The position numbers and the translations under genes are program-made. The notes below the pieces were generated by a model. It made no database searches. It saw only the letters and a program-made list of their open reading frames with translations, and was not told where the DNA came from. Below are positions 27,314-36,837 of a stretch of DNA of 64,000 nt, in pieces. Source of the DNA: Hominiventricola filiformis (GTDB lineage Bacteria; Bacillota; Clostridia; Lachnospirales; Lachnospiraceae); the NCBI RefSeq assembly GCF_020686965.1, contig NZ_JAJEPS010000002.1, positions 243,846 to 307,845 on the forward strand, read 5' to 3'. Each line of letters opens with the position of its first letter. Positions within the stretch are counted from its first letter, which is position 1.

Positions 27314-27335
27314 CTATGGTTTCAGGATCTTTTTA
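27301..27335 (+). terminator. Rho-independent terminator after the GT11/GT4 cassette
   Basis: CCTGAACCAT at 27301-27310 pairs with ATGGTTTCAGG at 27316-27326 with one bulged T, followed by TCTTTTTATT. The GT4 stop codon is in the loop, and the stop of the facing flippase gene lies in the 3' arm. The T tract serves only the plus strand. Confidence 0.8.
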
Positions 27336-28635
27336 TTAAATTTTTTATGAGTTTTCCACCAGTTTTCCAGGAATGAAGATAAATACCCACAAAAGGTCTG
27401 GTTTCTTTCCAGAATAACGGGGATATCAATGCTACTACAACCTGAGCACCCAATGTACCCAGTGCTGCACCTCCCATTCCCCATATTGGAATGGTTACCG
27501 CATTAAAAATCAGATTAAAAACGCCCCCGCAGATTGTATAATTCTTGGAATAACGATTTTTATTTTCTGCCACACTCCAGATATTTCTTGCAACTCCTAT
27601 CATTGCAAAGCTCGTGGACCAGATCAGAAGCTGCAATACCGGAACTGCCGACATGTACTCTTTTCCATACAGGATATAAATTGCCAATTTTCCCAATACC
27701 TGCACTGCAATTCCCACACACAGTCCCATACCGCTGATAGCAAACAGCAATAATTCCAGTTTCTCTCTGTAGGCTTTTTCGTCGTGTGTTTTTTTCTCCA
27801 GTATTAATACTCTGGAAGAATTTATAATTGCCTGCGGAATAAATTCCCATAACATGGCAATGGTCATGGCAGATGTATATAATCCAACTTCTGTCTCTCC
27901 CATTAATTTTCCAAGCATAACCTTATCCATCTGTGTATAAAGTGCAATTGCAAGTCCTGCAATCACATAATGCTTCCCCTTATCAAACAACTCTCTGGCT
28001 GTATCAAAAGAGAAACTCAATGAGAAATTTTTACTTTTTAAGAAAATAACACCTACAATACTACCGCATACCAGTACCTGAATACTGGTAGACGCACCAA
28101 ACCAAAGAACTGATGCTCCCAGTACCAGCAGAACCAATTTCCACACTGCTACTACCGTCTGTCCGCAGATATTTGCCAGCACATAATATTTAGATTTCAG
28201 TTCTGCCAGAAACCATTCATTTAAAAGTTCATAGGTTTTGCATGCAATAGAAAAAGCCTGTAATGCTGTAATAATCCACAGCACATAATTTCCAGGTTCA
28301 AGGACAGCTACTAATATCAGAACACAGCCAAAACTAATTGTTGAAGCAACCAGCCTCATGCAAAGGGCTGTTCCCATAATCGTTCCTTTTTTTTCTGGAT
28401 GACAGACCATCTCATTCATCAAAATACTGTCCAGTCCAAGCTGGCTTATGGATGTAAATAAATTCACCAGAGACGTTCCATATCCAATCAGTCCATAATT
28501 CGATGGACCCAGATACCTTGCTGATAATGCACCTACTACCAGTGACAGCATCATAGAATATATATTTTGAAAAATCAGCCAGTTTGTATTTCCTACAAAA
28601 CGGTTATTGCGTAATAAATTCCAGATTCTTTTCAT
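27322..28635 (-). CDS. Wzx-like oligosaccharide flippase 1
   Basis: A 437-residue membrane protein with about 12-14 hydrophobic segments. The N terminus (NWLIFQNIYSMMLSLVVGALSARYLGPSNYG) has the ARYLGPxxYG pattern of the polysaccharide transporter family (MOP superfamily). It would move undecaprenyl-linked repeat units across the membrane. It is the last gene of the glmS-led operon and meets the plus-strand cassette tail to tail. It is one of three such flippases in the window. Confidence 0.87.
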   Translation of the reverse strand: MKRIWNLLRNNRFVGNTNWLIFQNIYSMMLSLVVGALSARYLGPSNYGLIGYGTSLVNLFTSISQLGLDSILMNEMVCHPEKKGTIMGTALCMRLVASTISFGCVLILVAVLEPGNYVLWIITALQAFSIACKTYELLNEWFLAELKSKYYVLANICGQTVVAVWKLVLLVLGASVLWFGASTSIQVLVCGSIVGVIFLKSKNFSLSFSFDTARELFDKGKHYVIAGLAIALYTQMDKVMLGKLMGETEVGLYTSAMTIAMLWEFIPQAIINSSRVLILEKKTHDEKAYREKLELLLFAISGMGLCVGIAVQVLGKLAIYILYGKEYMSAVPVLQLLIWSTSFAMIGVARNIWSVAENKNRYSKNYTICGGVFNLIFNAVTIPIWGMGGAALGTLGAQVVVALISPLFWKETRPFVGIYLHSWKTGGKLIKNLIKRS

Positions 28636-28643
28636 GTAAATTA

Positions 28644-29609
28644 CTACTTTCTTCTGCTTTTATAATAACTGTTTATTTTACAATAAAAGGGAACACTTAT
28701 CGCACACAGTATTGCACGGATATGATTCCTGCCTGTCGCAGCTTTTCCCAATAAAAAGGATTTATGAAAAAGCTTCCGATACTCAGGCCGATACATCTGT
28801 GCCTCCATTATCATACTAAGGCCACTGTTCAAAATACTGTTCTTCATCCATTTTCTTAATTCTGGTTGCTGCTGGTTTGCCAGTGCATTCTGCAGTTCCA
28901 GTACATAAAATAAATCTTTCACATTCTTTTGCTTATTATTATGTGTACTGATAGAACCTGGTCTCACTCGATAATGGTACAGGCATCTTTTTGTCTCAAC
29001 GATTTTCTCTGCAGCCAGAAGTGCCCGCGGAACAAATTCTACATCTTCATGATAAATTCCTTCTATAAACTGTAGTTTCTGCTGTTCCACATATTCTCTT
29101 CGAAGACAATATAACCAAACGACTACTTCCAGGTCTTCTTTCCTATAACAGTCTAAAAGATAATCATGCCCATCTTGAACCGTCAAGTCTTTCCTGCCAG
29201 TTTCCTTAATGGTCTTTCCGGTCTTATCCATTTGATTTTCTTCCCAGCCATTGTAAGCCACCACATCTACATCGCCAGTTTTTTTTAACACTGCATCTAT
29301 ATGACTGCATAAATCTGACTCGACACGATCATCCGAATCAACAAAGATCAGATATTCCCCCTGGGCCTGAGAAACCCCATAATTCCGTGCCGCAGAAACT
29401 CCTTTGTTTTTACAATGAAATACTTTGATTTTAGAACAGATAGATGAGAAATAATCGCAGATCCGCCCACTTTCATCTGTACTTCCATCATTAATCAGTA
29501 AAATCTCATAGTTATCATAATCCTGATTCATCAGTGAATTCACACAGCTTCCAAGATACGTTTCTACATTATAAACAGGCACTATAATTGAAAAACGACA
29601 TTTTTCCAT
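28644..29609 (-). CDS. Glycosyltransferase family 2
   Basis: A 321-residue GT-A enzyme with FSIIVPVYNVETYLGSCVNS, LLINDGSTDESGRICDYF, KNKGVSAARNYGVSQAQGEY and the metal-binding VDSDDRVE. These are the standard motifs of inverting GT2 enzymes acting on lipid-linked glycans at the cytosolic face. It lies 8 bases upstream of the flippase gene and 2 bases downstream of the DUF6492-like gene. Donor and linkage cannot be told from the sequence. Confidence 0.9.
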   Translation of the reverse strand: MEKCRFSIIVPVYNVETYLGSCVNSLMNQDYDNYEILLINDGSTDESGRICDYFSSICSKIKVFHCKNKGVSAARNYGVSQAQGEYLIFVDSDDRVESDLCSHIDAVLKKTGDVDVVAYNGWEENQMDKTGKTIKETGRKDLTVQDGHDYLLDCYRKEDLEVVVWLYCLRREYVEQQKLQFIEGIYHEDVEFVPRALLAAEKIVETKRCLYHYRVRPGSISTHNNKQKNVKDLFYVLELQNALANQQQPELRKWMKNSILNSGLSMIMEAQMYRPEYRKLFHKSFLLGKAATGRNHIRAILCAISVPFYCKINSYYKSRRK

Positions 29610-29611
29610 TT

Positions 29612-30523
29612 TTACACTCCGTTTCTCAGATGTGAAACTGTATTTTTCGCATTAACGATCCAGGACAATGGAAATAACATCACCAGGGAATTACCACATA
29701 ACTGATTCATCCATTTTCTGGAATGACTCCACCGCTCAAACGCAATGGTATCATAGCTCTTTGCTGCCCACTGAAGCTGCTGTTCCGTCGGTGCCATCCC
29801 GAAGAATTCTGCTCCTTTTCGAAGTCCGCGCAATGTACGAAGTTCATACATGCCCGGATGATATTTCATGACATAGTTTCCGTACGTCTCAAACTCACTA
29901 AAGCCTGAGCCTGGAAGATTCTCATCGGACACTGCACTTAAAATTCTTTCCCAGAAGCTGCCGCCCACCAGTTGCGGCTGGCGCATCAGATTGTCCAGCA
30001 TCTCCTTCATTACCGCCACTGAAAAGATCATATTTTCACAAATAAATGAGAAATCTCCATACTTCTTCACTTCTCCAGCAAACAATCGGTCCAGCGTTTC
30101 AAAATATGGCGGTTCCATTTCTTCCTTCTTTGTAAATACCGGCTTTCCATTCTGCATATGGGAAATCGAATGAAGCGGTACTGTGTCGGAATCCCAGACA
30201 ATGTAGTATTCATCCTCACACAAATAAGAATAACCAAATTTCAGAAATTGCTGGAAATACCAGCCGGATCTCGAAGCTTTTCCAGTACGTTCTGTCATAT
30301 AAGCTTTGACCGCACCTAACGTCATTCCTTCGCATACTTCATCTTCATTCAGGAACTCCGCTCCCAGTCTCAGACTGTCTTCCCTCAGACCTTCTGCCCC
30401 AATCACAATGACTCTCTTACAATCCAGATTTTTCCTGATATACTGAATATTCATCTGAAATACCGAAAGGTTGTCCTTTGTCATCGGTACAATTACATCA
30501 TACAGTTGTTTCTCTCTCATCAT
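29612..30523 (-). CDS. DUF6492-like putative glycosyltransferase
   Basis: A 303-residue protein starting at ATG 30523 (or the next codon, also ATG), overlapping the stop of the flippase gene. It has the DUF6492 look: YDVIVPMTKDNLSVFQMNI, SGWYFQQFLKFGYSY and the acidic motif EYYIVWDSDTVPL, which resembles a GT-A DxD site. These proteins are common in capsule loci and are thought to be glycosyltransferases, though none that I know of is characterised. Co-transcription with Wzx, Wzy and GT2 genes fits. Confidence 0.75.
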   Translation of the reverse strand: MMREKQLYDVIVPMTKDNLSVFQMNIQYIRKNLDCKRVIVIGAEGLREDSLRLGAEFLNEDEVCEGMTLGAVKAYMTERTGKASRSGWYFQQFLKFGYSYLCEDEYYIVWDSDTVPLHSISHMQNGKPVFTKKEEMEPPYFETLDRLFAGEVKKYGDFSFICENMIFSVAVMKEMLDNLMRQPQLVGGSFWERILSAVSDENLPGSGFSEFETYGNYVMKYHPGMYELRTLRGLRKGAEFFGMAPTEQQLQWAAKSYDTIAFERWSHSRKWMNQLCGNSLVMLFPLSWIVNAKNTVSHLRNGV

Positions 30524-32058
30524 TTTCCCCGTTTCAACTTATTTAAAACCATATTTTTGATTCTCATCACATATCCATATCCCGAAGTCTTCCGATAGCA
30601 TACCGTCAGCACAAGGAACGAGAACATCACCAGAACTGCTCCTTTTACCACGAAAGAAACAATTCCCGGTTCCGGCAGAACTGATGCAGTAAACATTCTG
30701 CCAATCCATGCAGTCAATATAAACAATACCAGTCCTTTCCCCTGTTCCAGCCAGTACGCCAGATATTCCACGGGCCGCATATGGAAAATATCTTTAAATA
30801 CAATGGAGCTCTTGCCAATCCACAAAACAATCTGGCATACAACAGTTCCAAGCAATACACCATAGATACCGATCACAAAGGTACCTGCCACTGATAATAC
30901 AATATTTAAAACTGCTGCAAGAATCATAATTTTCTTTTCTTTTGCAAATAATCCTCTGGCATTAATATACTCTCCAGTCGGTCCATATACAATTGAAATA
31001 TACGTATCTGCTACCAGCAGATATGTGATCATGGCATTCATTGTATAATCTCCGCCAATCCAGAGCGAAATAAATGCGTCTGACAGACAGACTGCAGGAA
31101 TTAATAATATCATTGCCAGAAAATAACGGACAAATGTATAATTCCGAAACAGAGTTCTGGAACGCTCCACACTCTCATCTACCAGATAGTTTCCAATCAT
31201 CGGCTGAATGGGAATCATCATATAATAAACGATACTCATCAGGCAGGACGTAATATATTTATAACTGGACAGATACCCTACTGATACCGTGCTGATAAAC
31301 GCGGAAATCACCAGATTATCTGTAGAACCATAGACATACGTGGCCAACTTACTGGTAAATACATTTTTCACATCCGAAAACAGATTTTTCTTCAGTTCAG
31401 CACTAACTTCTGCACGCTCATTCAAATTCTGATACTGACGCTTACAGATCACATGAACGATCAGGTTGGAAATTACATTCTGAATAATCTGAACCATCAA
31501 ATAAAAGAAATAATTTCCTGTACAAATAATAATTCCAAATTTAGCCGCTGCAAATCCAATATTACAAACAATGTCCACCAAAGAACACAGATACTGCTTC
31601 TGATCCGCATAAAGCAACGTTCTCTTATATGCCAAGAAATACGTCGATGCAGAGACCATCAGCTGCAGGAAAAATGCGATTCTGATATAACCCATGCTGA
31701 GCTGTACATCCTTAACTACCAGTCCCAGAAACGGCATACAGACAAAACCTGCCACTATAAAAAAACATCCTATCAGCCAATATAACTTTCTGAATAATGT
31801 AACAATTTCATTTACTTCATCCATTCTGCCTTTGGCAAGTGGTTCATACAACCGAAATGTAATCGCAGACTGTATGCCAAGTTCTGCCAATGATAAAGTA
31901 TTCAGCACATCTGCCAGTACTCCGTTAATTCCCAGAATCTCCATTCCAAAATACTGAATAAAGAATCTTCGGAGTACAAAGTTCACCAGCAGATAAATAA
32001 CCTGCGCCGCCATACTGATGGTGCTGCTCATGAGGGCAAGACTATTTCTCTTTTCCAT
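30520..32058 (-). CDS. Wzx-like flippase 2
   Basis: A 512-residue membrane protein with about 14 hydrophobic segments, of the polysaccharide-transporter type often annotated as a sugar translocase. It begins RNSLALMSSTISMAAQVIYL and has RRFFIQYFGMEILGINGVL near the N terminus, typical of the group. It overlaps the Wzy-like gene by 17 bases and the DUF6492-like gene by 4. With a second flippase at the end of the same operon, either two glycans are exported or one flippase has another substrate. Confidence 0.83.
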   Translation of the reverse strand: MEKRNSLALMSSTISMAAQVIYLLVNFVLRRFFIQYFGMEILGINGVLADVLNTLSLAELGIQSAITFRLYEPLAKGRMDEVNEIVTLFRKLYWLIGCFFIVAGFVCMPFLGLVVKDVQLSMGYIRIAFFLQLMVSASTYFLAYKRTLLYADQKQYLCSLVDIVCNIGFAAAKFGIIICTGNYFFYLMVQIIQNVISNLIVHVICKRQYQNLNERAEVSAELKKNLFSDVKNVFTSKLATYVYGSTDNLVISAFISTVSVGYLSSYKYITSCLMSIVYYMMIPIQPMIGNYLVDESVERSRTLFRNYTFVRYFLAMILLIPAVCLSDAFISLWIGGDYTMNAMITYLLVADTYISIVYGPTGEYINARGLFAKEKKIMILAAVLNIVLSVAGTFVIGIYGVLLGTVVCQIVLWIGKSSIVFKDIFHMRPVEYLAYWLEQGKGLVLFILTAWIGRMFTASVLPEPGIVSFVVKGAVLVMFSFLVLTVCYRKTSGYGYVMRIKNMVLNKLKRGK

Positions 32059-33241
32059 GTAATAACTCTCGTTGTCCTTTCTCTTTCAAATTTGCAAATG
32101 CCGCCAGAAAGAACGGGAAATATTCCAATTCAAACAAATGCTGCTCTATCATTCCATGCACACAGGCCAGTGCCACGATCCATAAAAGAATTCTCTGATC
32201 CTGTTCTGCTGCTTTCTGGCAGATCCAGGTCAGGAGGCATAAGACAATTGCCAATAAGACCACTCCATATAAAAGACCAATTTGCATATAACCGCTGTCG
32301 ATGTAGAAATAAGTAGCACTACTACTTGTCTTGCTTCCATTTCCCGTCATAGGAATCGGAGCCCCCCACAGCTGAAAACCATAGAAATTTATTGCTTTTT
32401 TCACCAGCATCAGCCGATTACTGAACCAGCTGTCCAGCTGCTTCGTCCAGGCAATATCAGGATTGTAAAAAACACTCAATCCGCTGACAGCTGCTGCACA
32501 GATCAATGGTGCTGCAGGCAACATCTTTTTTTCCAGGACATCGGTCTTTTTTATCTTACCGCAATATGCCATCAACAATGCTGTCATTGCAATTAAAGCT
32601 GATGAATTTCTGGCAATACTGAATTTAAAAACCACTGCACCGATCACCAGCCAGAAGATACTATCCTTCCAATTCGCCTTTTCCCGTCTTAAATACCACC
32701 ATCCAAGCATCAGGAAAAAAATATGTGCTGCAAAATCCGTAGAATAAACAAATCCAAAAGCCATCCGAACCTGGCCATTGCTCAGCCCCCATGTTAGATT
32801 GTCAAGCACTCCCGTCAAAGAACAAACGATCGTCACCACAGTTAATATTGTACTGACCCATACATCTGCTTTTATGAGTTTTTCAAAATCCACTTTTGCC
32901 GCTCCCGGAAGAAGCAATAAATAGGTCAGTAAACTGTCACAATCTGTCTTCTGGCTGCAATAAATAAGAATCATGTCGTAAAAAAACAGTATTCCTATCT
33001 GCTTCCAGTCGGGCTTTTCTTTCGTCAGGTACAGTAGTAATACGATCACTACTATTATCCCATACGGCTTCAGAAACAACCACATACAGATACTGCTGGC
33101 TATCCCACCTTCCGCATAGAAAATATCTATATCCTCAAAAAATAGTGTTGTATTTAGAAAACGATAAATCAGCATACTGAGAAACATTGCCCAGTATGCT
33201 GTTCTTCCATATTTTTGCAAGAGTTTTTTCACTTGTTTCAT
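32042..33241 (-). CDS. Wzy-like O-antigen/capsule polymerase candidate
   Basis: A 399-residue membrane protein with about ten hydrophobic segments and a large loop near residues 265-315 (DIAWTKQLDSWFSNRLMLVKK) before further helices. Proteins of this layout between flippase and glycosyltransferase genes are usually repeat-unit polymerases. The family has little sequence conservation, so the call rests on topology and place in the operon. It starts 11 bases after the glmS stop, preceded by AAGGAAG. Confidence 0.6.
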   Translation of the reverse strand: MKQVKKLLQKYGRTAYWAMFLSMLIYRFLNTTLFFEDIDIFYAEGGIASSICMWLFLKPYGIIVVIVLLLYLTKEKPDWKQIGILFFYDMILIYCSQKTDCDSLLTYLLLLPGAAKVDFEKLIKADVWVSTILTVVTIVCSLTGVLDNLTWGLSNGQVRMAFGFVYSTDFAAHIFFLMLGWWYLRREKANWKDSIFWLVIGAVVFKFSIARNSSALIAMTALLMAYCGKIKKTDVLEKKMLPAAPLICAAAVSGLSVFYNPDIAWTKQLDSWFSNRLMLVKKAINFYGFQLWGAPIPMTGNGSKTSSSATYFYIDSGYMQIGLLYGVVLLAIVLCLLTWICQKAAEQDQRILLWIVALACVHGMIEQHLFELEYFPFFLAAFANLKEKGQRELLHGKEK

Positions 33242-33252
33242 TCTTCCTTGCT

Positions 33253-35091
33253 TTATTCTACCGTTACGGATTTCGCAAGATTTCTTGGTTTATCCACATC
33301 CAGTCCTTTAGCCACACTAACATAATATCCCATAAGCTGCAGCGGCACAATAGCCAGACTATTCATAAAATACTGCTCTGTCTTCGGTACATAAACAGAG
33401 AAATCTGCTGTGTCCTCCACGGCATAATTACCATAGCTGGTCAGTCCCATGAGATAAGCGCCACGGCTCTTCACCTCTACCAGGTTGCTGACCGTCTTCT
33501 CAAAGAGAGCCTGCTGGGTCAGTACACCAACTACCAGTGTACCGTCCTCGATCAGACTGATGGTTCCGTGCTTCAATTCGCCTGCTGCATAAGCTTCCGA
33601 ATGAATGTAGCTGATCTCCTTCATCTTCAGGCTGCCTTCCAGGCTGATGGCATAATCAAGACCTCTTCCAATGAAGAAAATATCCTTTGCATTGGCATAT
33701 TTGCTGGCAAACCACTGAATCCTCTCCTTGTCTTCCAGTACCCGCTGAATCTTATCTGGCAGGGTTGCCATCTCGGTGAGCAGCTCTGCTTCTCTTTCCT
33801 CTGTAATCTTATCTTTTACTTTTGCCAGCTGGATGGTGAGGAGATACATAGCAACAAGCTGGGTGCTGTAAGCCTTGGTAGTTGCCACGGAAATCTCCGG
33901 ACCTGCATAGGTATAAAGCACATAATCACTCTCTCGGGCAATACTGGATCCAATCACATTCACAATGCCGAGCACCGGTCTTCCCTTCTCTTTAGAAAGG
34001 CGAAGGGCTGCCAGACTGTCTGCGGTCTCACCGGACTGGGAAATGACAATCACCATGGAATTTTCAATAAGTTTGGGATCCCGGTAACGGAACTCGGATG
34101 CCAGATCCACCTCCACAGGAATATCAGCCAGAGATTCCAGAATGTATTTTGCGGACATGCCTACATGGTAAGCAGAACCGCATGCCACAATATAGATTCT
34201 TTCCAGATTTTTCAACTGCTCATCACTTAACCCCACCTGGGAAAAAACGATTTCTCCATCCTTCACATAAGCATTGATGGTGTCTTTTACTGCTTTAGGC
34301 TGCTCATGAATTTCCTTGAGCATGAAATGCTCAAAACCGCCTTTTTCTGCTGCCTTGGCATCCCATTTGATCTCTACCAGATCTTTCTGCAGTTCTTCCC
34401 GGTCGATGTTGTAAAAATGTACCTCTTCCTGGGTAATCTCTGCGATCTCCAGATTCCCAATGTAATAAACTTTTCTGGTCTGATCCAAGATAGCCGGAAC
34501 ATCCGATGCGATCAGGCTTCCGTGTTCACCAACACCAATGATGAGCGGACTGTCCTTTCTGGCTGCAAACAGTTTGCCTGGATAATCATGGAACATAATG
34601 CCAAACGCATAAGAACCACGAATACGCAGCATGGCTCTGGAAATGGCCTCCAGCGGCGTGCCCGTCTTCTTGTAATAATAATCGATGAGCTTTACAGCCA
34701 CTTCTGTATCTGTCTGGGAATAAAACGTATAACCGGATTTCAAAAGTTTCTCTTTCAGTTCCTGATAATTCTCGATGATTCCGTTATGTACCAGCACGAC
34801 AGAACGATCCTCTGTACAATGGGGATGTGCATTCTGGGCTGATGGTTCACCATGGGTTGCCCAACGAGTATGGCCGATACCGCAGGTACCCGGTACTGCC
34901 TTCCCATTGTCCGTCTTCTCCACCAAGGCACGAAGACGACCTTTTTCCTTTACAATCTCAATCTTACCTGTTGCCTCGTCGCGAACAGCAATTCCCGCGG
35001 AGTCATATCCACGATACTCCAACTTACCAAGTCCGGCAAGCAGAATAGGAGCGGCCTGTGCCTCTCCAATGTAACCAACTATTCCACACAT
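33253..35091 (-). CDS. glmS: Glutamine-fructose-6-phosphate aminotransferase (isomerising)
   Basis: A 612-residue enzyme of normal family length. Cys2 of MCGIVGYIG is the glutaminase nucleophile. TRWATHGEPS, SIS-domain motifs (CGSAYHVG, SQSGETADSLAAL, TKAYSTQL) and the C-terminal LAKSVTVE end are all present. It makes glucosamine-6-phosphate, the source of UDP-GlcNAc used by all the amino-sugar pathways here. It is the first gene of the region 2 minus operon. No glmS ribozyme is seen in its short leader; a plain promoter lies 44 bases upstream. Confidence 0.97.
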   Translation of the reverse strand: MCGIVGYIGEAQAAPILLAGLGKLEYRGYDSAGIAVRDEATGKIEIVKEKGRLRALVEKTDNGKAVPGTCGIGHTRWATHGEPSAQNAHPHCTEDRSVVLVHNGIIENYQELKEKLLKSGYTFYSQTDTEVAVKLIDYYYKKTGTPLEAISRAMLRIRGSYAFGIMFHDYPGKLFAARKDSPLIIGVGEHGSLIASDVPAILDQTRKVYYIGNLEIAEITQEEVHFYNIDREELQKDLVEIKWDAKAAEKGGFEHFMLKEIHEQPKAVKDTINAYVKDGEIVFSQVGLSDEQLKNLERIYIVACGSAYHVGMSAKYILESLADIPVEVDLASEFRYRDPKLIENSMVIVISQSGETADSLAALRLSKEKGRPVLGIVNVIGSSIARESDYVLYTYAGPEISVATTKAYSTQLVAMYLLTIQLAKVKDKITEEREAELLTEMATLPDKIQRVLEDKERIQWFASKYANAKDIFFIGRGLDYAISLEGSLKMKEISYIHSEAYAAGELKHGTISLIEDGTLVVGVLTQQALFEKTVSNLVEVKSRGAYLMGLTSYGNYAVEDTADFSVYVPKTEQYFMNSLAIVPLQLMGYYVSVAKGLDVDKPRNLAKSVTVE

Positions 35092-35134
35092 ATATTCTAT
35101 CCTCTTTCAAAAAATATTGTAAAGATTCTGTACC

Positions 35135-35163
35135 ATTATATACGATTTAAGACTTGCTCACAA
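35135..35163 (-). promoter_or_regulatory. Promoter of glmS operon
   Basis: TTGTGA at 35163-35158, a 17-base spacer and TATAAT at 35140-35135 (minus strand) lie upstream of the glmS ATG at 35091. The -35 box is inside the 3' end of the neighbouring pseudogene. Confidence 0.65.
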
Positions 35164-35453
35164 CTACTTTGCACCTCTTCTTGCAAAAGGCAATACCATA
35201 TAACAAAATATCGTGTCTGCCATCATTCCATAAGTATTCCTCGTATCTTCGATCTCGAATCTGATCCAGGGCTTTCTGACATGCCTGCTCCATGTCTTTG
35301 AACTCTTTTGTATATTTCAGTTCGGTAATAATTCCGGCATCCAGATCATCTGTCTCCACAATAATGTCTGCAAACCCTTCTCCGGCTTCCACATTGGATT
35401 CCAGTCAGTTCAAAATCATCGATTCCAATCGGCAATTTGATTGATTCACTCAT
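35147..35453 (-). pseudogene. Remnant of a DUF1703-type AAA-ATPase/PD-(D/E)XK nuclease gene
   Basis: A start at 35453 reads SESIKLPIGIDDFE, the usual first residues of the AAA-ATPase/DUF1703 proteins that are about 550 residues long. After about 15-20 codons the sequence jumps, in another frame, to the C-terminal nuclease part (EAGEGFADIIVETDD, GIITELKYTKEF, YEEYLWNDGRHDILLYGIAF). The middle of the gene, about 450 codons in a typical member, is missing. The acidic and lysine residues of ADIIVE...ITELKY fit the PD-(D/E)XK core, but the protein cannot be made intact. Confidence 0.8.
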
Positions 35454-35520
35454 ATTCCCTGCTTGTCTCCTTCTTCTTTATAACATCACTTTACCATAGA
35501 ACGACTGTTATTAATACCCC

Positions 35521-35558
35521 AAAATCAAAAACAGTCCGACACTTTTTGCCAGACTGTT
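35521..35558 (-). terminator. Rho-independent terminator after glf
   Basis: On the minus strand AACAGTC (35558-35552) pairs with GACTGTT (35536-35530), extended inwards by weaker pairs and followed by TTTTTGATTTT. It lies 18 bases after the glf stop. Confidence 0.75.
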
Positions 35559-35575
35559 CTTGATTTATTACTATT

Positions 35576-36691
35576 TTAACCTAATTCCTTCTCACACATC
35601 TTCAATACAGAATCAATCACCGCATCCATATCATAATACTTGTACTCACCAAGACGGCCACCAAAGATTACTTTTTCTTCCTGCTCTGCCAATTTTTTAT
35701 ACTCAGCATACAGTTTTCCGTTCTTCTCGTCATTGACCGGATAATAAGGCTCATCTCCTGGTTTCCACTCAGAACTGTATTCGCGGCTGATGACGGTCTT
35801 CGGAAGATCGTTTCCGTTATCATCCTTGCCAAATTCAAACCACTTATGCTCGATAATTCTGGTCCATGGTGTTTCACGATCCGTATAGTTCACTGCCGCA
35901 TTTCCCTGAAAGTTCGACTTATCCAGAAGTTCTGTCTCAAATCGTACAGAACGATATTCCAACGTTCCCAGCTTGTAATCAAAGTAAGCATCTACCGGGC
36001 CAGTATAAATAACCTTCTCTGCCAATGCATCCAGTTCCGTTTTATTTTCCAGATAATCGGTATTCAGACGCACTTCAATGCCTTCCAACAGATTTGCCAC
36101 CATCTTCGTATAGCCACCCATCGGGATACCCTGATATAACGCATTGAAATAGTTATTATCAAAAGTCAGACGAACCGGAAGTCTCTTAATAATAAATGCC
36201 GGAAGATCCTTACAGTCTCTTCCCCACTGCTTTTCCGTATAACCTTTTACTAGTTTTTCGAAAATATCCCTTCCGACCAGAGAGATTGCCTGCTCTTCCA
36301 GATTCTTCGGATCAGTAATACCAGCTTCCTTCTTCTGCTCTTCAATCTTTGCAGCCGCTTCTTCCGGAGTTATCACACCCCACATCTTATTGAAGGTATA
36401 CATATTAAACGGCAGACTATATAACTCTCCCTTATAATTCGCTACCGGACTGTTGGTAAAACGGTTGAACTCTGCAAACTGGGTAATATAGTTCCATACC
36501 TTTTTATTATTGGTATGGAAAATATGTGCACCATACTTGTGAACATGGATACCTTCCACATCCTCTGTATACACATTTCCTGCAATGTTCGGTCTCTTAT
36601 CAATGACCAGAACGGATTTTCCTGCTTTCTTTGCCTCGTGTGCGAAGATGGCTCCATAAAGACCAGAGCCTACCACTAAATAATCGTACAT
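35576..36691 (-). CDS. glf: UDP-galactopyranose mutase
   Basis: A 371-residue flavoenzyme. I start it at the ATG at 36691 (MYDYLVVGSGLYGAIFAHEA), preceded by AAGGGTG, because the GxGxxG dinucleotide fold must be near the N terminus. Other motifs are GNVYTEDVEGIHVHKYGAHIFHT and TRIIEHKWFEFG, and the C terminus has VIFGGRLGEYKYYDMDAVI, all diagnostic. It turns UDP-galactopyranose into UDP-galactofuranose for Galf-containing glycans. It is monocistronic or follows the lysozyme gene through a 146-base gap, and ends at a terminator. Confidence 0.96.
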   Translation of the reverse strand: MYDYLVVGSGLYGAIFAHEAKKAGKSVLVIDKRPNIAGNVYTEDVEGIHVHKYGAHIFHTNNKKVWNYITQFAEFNRFTNSPVANYKGELYSLPFNMYTFNKMWGVITPEEAAAKIEEQKKEAGITDPKNLEEQAISLVGRDIFEKLVKGYTEKQWGRDCKDLPAFIIKRLPVRLTFDNNYFNALYQGIPMGGYTKMVANLLEGIEVRLNTDYLENKTELDALAEKVIYTGPVDAYFDYKLGTLEYRSVRFETELLDKSNFQGNAAVNYTDRETPWTRIIEHKWFEFGKDDNGNDLPKTVISREYSSEWKPGDEPYYPVNDEKNGKLYAEYKKLAEQEEKVIFGGRLGEYKYYDMDAVIDSVLKMCEKELG

Positions 36692-36837
36692 TCTAATGAT
36701 TTCACCCTTCCTTTTACTTCTGTCCTTAGATATACTATATATCTGCAATAACAAAAACTTTATCAGATCAAGTATCAGGAATAGGTTCTCTTGATTCTAC
36801 GGATGATGCTCTATCTTTCTACAAGATCCTTTATTTA

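Noticed and set aside
35092..35146. glmS ribozyme/riboswitch upstream of glmS
   Set aside because: Only 55 bases separate glmS from the pseudogene, and the conserved ribozyme core is not seen; a normal promoter explains the region.
36692..36754. Longer start for glf
   Set aside because: The added residues would push the GxGxxG motif away from the N terminus, where this family keeps it.
36692..36837. Promoter or terminator between the GH25 gene and glf
   Set aside because: Some TATA-like sequence exists, but no convincing -35/-10 pair and no hairpin with a T run was found, so nothing is called.
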